A stretch of DNA of 23,918 nucleotides from positions 1 through 23,918 of the forward strand of contig JAGMVK010000037.1 of NCBI GenBank assembly GCA_020747065.1, written 5' to 3'. Under the pieces are notes generated by a model. That model did no database searches, was not told the origin of the DNA, and worked only from the letters and a program-made list of their open reading frames with translations. The translations under genes were made by a program, and so were the position numbers. Source of the stretch: Cadophora sp. MPI-SDFR-AT-0126. Lineage: Eukaryota; Ascomycota; Leotiomycetes; Helotiales; Ploettnerulaceae. This document shows, in pieces, positions 21,171-23,918 of the stretch; the first letter of the stretch is position 1, and each line of letters begins with the position of its first letter.

Positions 21171-22255
21171 TCTCGTGGGTAGCAGACAATCGACAACACG
21201 TTTAAACCTTCTAGGCAACATTTTTCCTCCTAGAATTTCACCAGATTTGCGTTCTATTGACGGGTAGTCTCATTATTATGCCATTTGCATAGCGCATGTG
21301 ATAAAATTGCAGAAGAAATATTACAGGCGAATATGTACGTGTGACCTTTTAGGTTGGACCTCCTTATTCACCTAACCCTTTATGCGACTTTCAAAAATAT
21401 CGCCTAGTCTGTTTCTGAGAACAGAATGCATTCTAGGAAGGCCAGCTTCAGCTCCTGCAGAGCCATCCAGCAAGGTATCAAGGACTAGTTTCGGTCCTCA
21501 ATAATCAAAGCGGCTCAAACTGCGGATACGATTATTTGAGCGGCATTTTGGTCAAGCAACAACAAATAGTGGCTATCCTTAGCTTAGCGAGCCTATTAAA
21601 TTCGTGCACCGTGCACATAAACTTGGTACCTACTAGGTAAATACCTTCGCGGAATCAAAGGCTACCTATCAAATACCTAGCAATAGGCTTATTTCGTCGT
21701 ATTAAAACGATAAGTAGGTACTTAGTAAGTAATTACCTTTTCAATAAAAACTTGTACGTATAATAGGCTTTACCTTACCTTTGTACTCCGCACTTTTGTA
21801 CGCAGAAAAGAGCTAATAGAATTGCTTAGTTTGATTGGCCCCCTTAATATATCAACATTTGAAATCTCCGTGGGAGAACAGTTATTGCCTCTCGAAAACA
21901 CCGCCCAAATAATCGAACATTCGTACCCAAAAGCACGGCGGGTACCAACGTAGAGCTTAGGTACACTCAAGGGTAAGCGCTCATGCGGCTCTGTCCATGA
22001 GGACAGGATCACTCAGTAAGAAGCAAGTATCATCAAACACCGGAATCTAAGCCAACGCACATATTTTCAAAAGGGGCTACGAGGCTGGGTGTTAGGGGTC
22101 CCGACCTTGATAAGAACTCATGGTACAGCTTGTAACGCTCTGGAACGGAGGATACGGCTTCCAAACCTGACCTCGTAGGATGATTTCCAGCCTTGAAGCT
22201 CGTTGCTGTTCAATACAAGAGTGATGTCATCATTCTAGGCTTATATAAGGTTCTA
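21171..22255. other. Intergenic spacer, no gene seen
   Basis: About 1.1 kb without a convincing gene. It contains the palindromic pair GTGCACCGTGCAC near 21604-21616 and a run of TACCTA/TAGGTA words (next entry). An 80-codon minus-strand frame at 21770-22012 is not recognisable. Confidence 0.45.
21626..21780. repeat. Cluster of TACCTA / TAGGTA words
   Basis: Within about 150 bp the hexamers TACCTA and TAGGTA and near variants recur many times: GGTACCTACTAGGTAAATACC, CTACCTATCAAATACCTAGC, AAGTAGGTACTTAGTAAG, and TTTACCTTACC. The set is self-complementary. It is a degenerate simple-repeat tract, not a telomere, since TTAGGG is not repeated. Confidence 0.5.
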
Positions 22256-22836
22256 GTAAGAATAACAGAACTAATATTTAATAACTTAAGTAATTATTTA
22301 TTAATTATAAAACTAAGAATTAGTAATTAATATACTTATTTTCTATAAGAAAACTTTATTATTTTATAAGAAAACTCTTTTTATAATTTGTTTATTATTT
22401 TAAATCTTAATATTAATATTTTTTTTATTAGAATTATAAGAGTTTTAGAACTATATAAATATAACTAATAGATTTCCGAGGTTACTAGTTACGATCTCTT
22501 ATTAAGTAGAGCTAAATAGTCTATATCTTACTAAATTTTATATAGAGTTTCCTAGGAAATCCGATAAGAATAAGAATAGAGAGTTATTTAAAGTCTTTAT
22601 TAATAAAGACTACTTTACTCTAATTATACTAATTTATAATAAGTAGAACTAAACCTTAATTTATTAGTTCATTTAAGAGATTTCTAGAATCTTAACTCTT
22701 TAAGAATACTAATTAAAGATAATTTAAATAAAAATTAATTGATTATATTTCTTAAGTAATAAGATATTATATAAACTATTTCTAATAAAAGTAACTTTCT
22801 TATTTAATATAATAATATAATATTACTAAATATAGT
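22256..22836. repeat. AT-rich, ORF-free block (probable RIP-degraded repeat)
   Basis: Composition changes sharply to strongly A+T for about 580 bp, then returns abruptly at GTGGTGGGGATTGGC. There is no ORF of 60 codons on either strand. TATAAGAAAACT occurs twice about 23 bp apart near 22343. Such islands in ascomycetes are usually old transposon copies mutated from C to T by RIP. Unlike the element at 4.5-5.3 kb, I see no terminal inverted repeat, so the original element cannot be named. Confidence 0.6.
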
Positions 22837-23918
22837 GTGGTGGGGATTGGCTCGGTAAAACTTTTGTCACCTGACTCATGCACTCCGCATTGTACTTAAG
22901 TTGAGACCTTCTTTGAGAGATCTTGCAATGAACAATAGCACTTTTCCTTCTGATAGGATTTACACTTCTTTCTCTAATTGACAATTCGTACTCTTTGGAT
23001 ATGTGATATCTTTTGATTTCGTCTATCTGTTATTTCTTGAACCTTACACCTTATGTACCTTGCATTTGCTACCCTCTTGTCGTGTGGGGGATTGGGGTCC
23101 TCCCCTCCACATGTATTTTGGTGACCTACGCAGGGAATGTTCAGAGTATATAGGGTGTTTAGGTAAGTATAATAGAGTGTCCCTTATGCTAATTCAGAAT
23201 TCTTAAGGTTTGGAGACGCCAAATGTGCAACTACAGGAACTATTCAGTTGGCCCTCTTGTAGGCCTCGACACAACAATAGACGCGGCGGCGGCAGCTGCG
23301 ATATCGAGAGGTTGTACCAGAACAACAGACTTACCCTGTGAGAGGGGGGAATCTCGAAGTACCGGAAAAATACTACCTCTTCTTACGGGAACTTTACCTC
23401 CGCCATCTGTTTTATTCAACGCCTCTTTGAGGACCTGAGACTCACCTAAGACGAGGAAACTACCGGCTCCGACGGAAATCAATCAGCTCCTTGCTAGAGC
23501 CTGAAAGCCTACGAGTATCAGGAGGGACGGAATCGTACGGGTATCTTAAGCCTGAAATGCTTGAGTGTCAGAGCGTTTATCTTTGCTTTACTGTTTTCGG
23601 CTTGGAACCCTCGGGTTTTTGCGTGCTGGGACGGAAATTTCTGTCTCAGTGTCCTGTCGTTACAAGTTTTGTTTTAGTTGATTTGATCTTCTGTTTCAGA
23701 CGCTCGTTTACAAACTATATTTCCTTTGTCTTTTCTATACCAAGTCTTCACTCGTTTCAAAAGAGATAGTCAAAGGAATTCTACCTAGGGGGTTCTCAGG
23801 GAGCTTTGTCTAGGGGCTGGCACACCTAGGGAAAGTCTACCTAAGCGCTGTCTAGGAGGATCAAGTCTTTTATAGTTACCTTTGCCACTGTTTTCTTCTA
23901 TTCTACGGAACACTCACA
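22837..23918. other. Possible retroelement debris, unassigned
   Basis: No gene is recognised. The segment 22900-23140 is T/C-rich with a TTTTGGTGACCTACGCAGG stretch near 23117-23135, which loosely resembles the join of an LTR to a primer-binding site. It is followed by short frames with an Ala run (DAAAAAAISRG near 23278) and by several CTAGG words at 23784-23858. No reverse transcriptase, integrase or gag zinc knuckle is present and the window ends here. This is a weak impression only. Confidence 0.2.

Noticed and set aside
21601..21780. Telomere-like or satellite array
   Set aside because: The words are TACCTA/TAGGTA, irregularly spaced and degenerate; TTAGGG is not repeated, and there is no regular period.
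23223..23769. Gag-like protein of an LTR retrotransposon
   Set aside because: Short frames only, no zinc knuckle, protease, integrase or reverse transcriptase motif, and no second LTR in the window.

Overview
The window looks like an accessory region of a filamentous ascomycete (Pezizomycotina). Genes carry short introns of about 47-97 bp with GT...AG ends, several with recognisable CTAAC/CTGAC-type branch points. The protein families are typical of that group: DUF3425 regulators, a fungal-type bicupin oxalate decarboxylase, fungal P450 and SDR enzymes, and a Zn2Cys6-type regulator remnant. Two very AT-rich, ORF-free blocks (about 4.54-5.34 kb and 22.26-22.84 kb) resemble old repeats mutated by RIP. 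No tRNA, rRNA or CRISPR array was seen. Species is not determinable by eye.

Layout. 0-1.2 kb: a possible 3' coding scrap, otherwise nothing clear. 1.2-2.8 kb (-): a complete four-exon secreted oxalate-decarboxylase-like bicupin. 2.8-7.0 kb: no convincing gene; it contains an 803-bp near-perfect palindromic (foldback, MITE-like) element with TA target duplications. 7.1-8.06 kb (+): a secreted NucA/NucB-type DNase whose body is intact but whose start region looks broken. 8.45-9.07 kb (-): a GC-rich unknown gene fragment, head-to-head with 9.07-10.22 kb (+), a DUF3425 regulator copy with no start codon. 10.5-17.0 kb: a compact enzyme cluster of VOC protein (-), GFA/CENP-V protein (+), SDR (-), SDR (-) and cytochrome P450 (+), arranged around two divergent promoters. 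17.7-18.0 kb (-): remnant of a fungal-specific transcription factor. 18.6-20.2 kb (-): second DUF3425 copy with a frameshift. 20.2-21.2 kb (+): the C-terminal two thirds of an aldehyde dehydrogenase. 21.2-23.9 kb: TACCTA/TAGGTA-rich spacer, AT-rich block and possible retroelement debris.

How the genes may work together (inference). The 10.5-17.0 kb block combines a monooxygenase (P450), two NAD(P)-dependent dehydrogenases, a VOC-fold enzyme and a GFA/S-hydroxymethyl-glutathione-type protein, with DUF3425 regulators on both sides and an aldehyde dehydrogenase piece outside. There is no PKS, NRPS or terpene synthase in view. A small-molecule catabolic or detoxification cluster, or the tailoring arm of a metabolite cluster, would fit. 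The cluster appears to be decaying or rearranged. One SDR and one DUF3425 copy carry one-base frameshifts, the GFA gene has an exon phase clash, the DNase start is lost, and both DUF3425 copies have their 5' ends abutting another truncated gene. The P450, VOC protein, SDR1 and oxalate decarboxylase read cleanly through all their introns.
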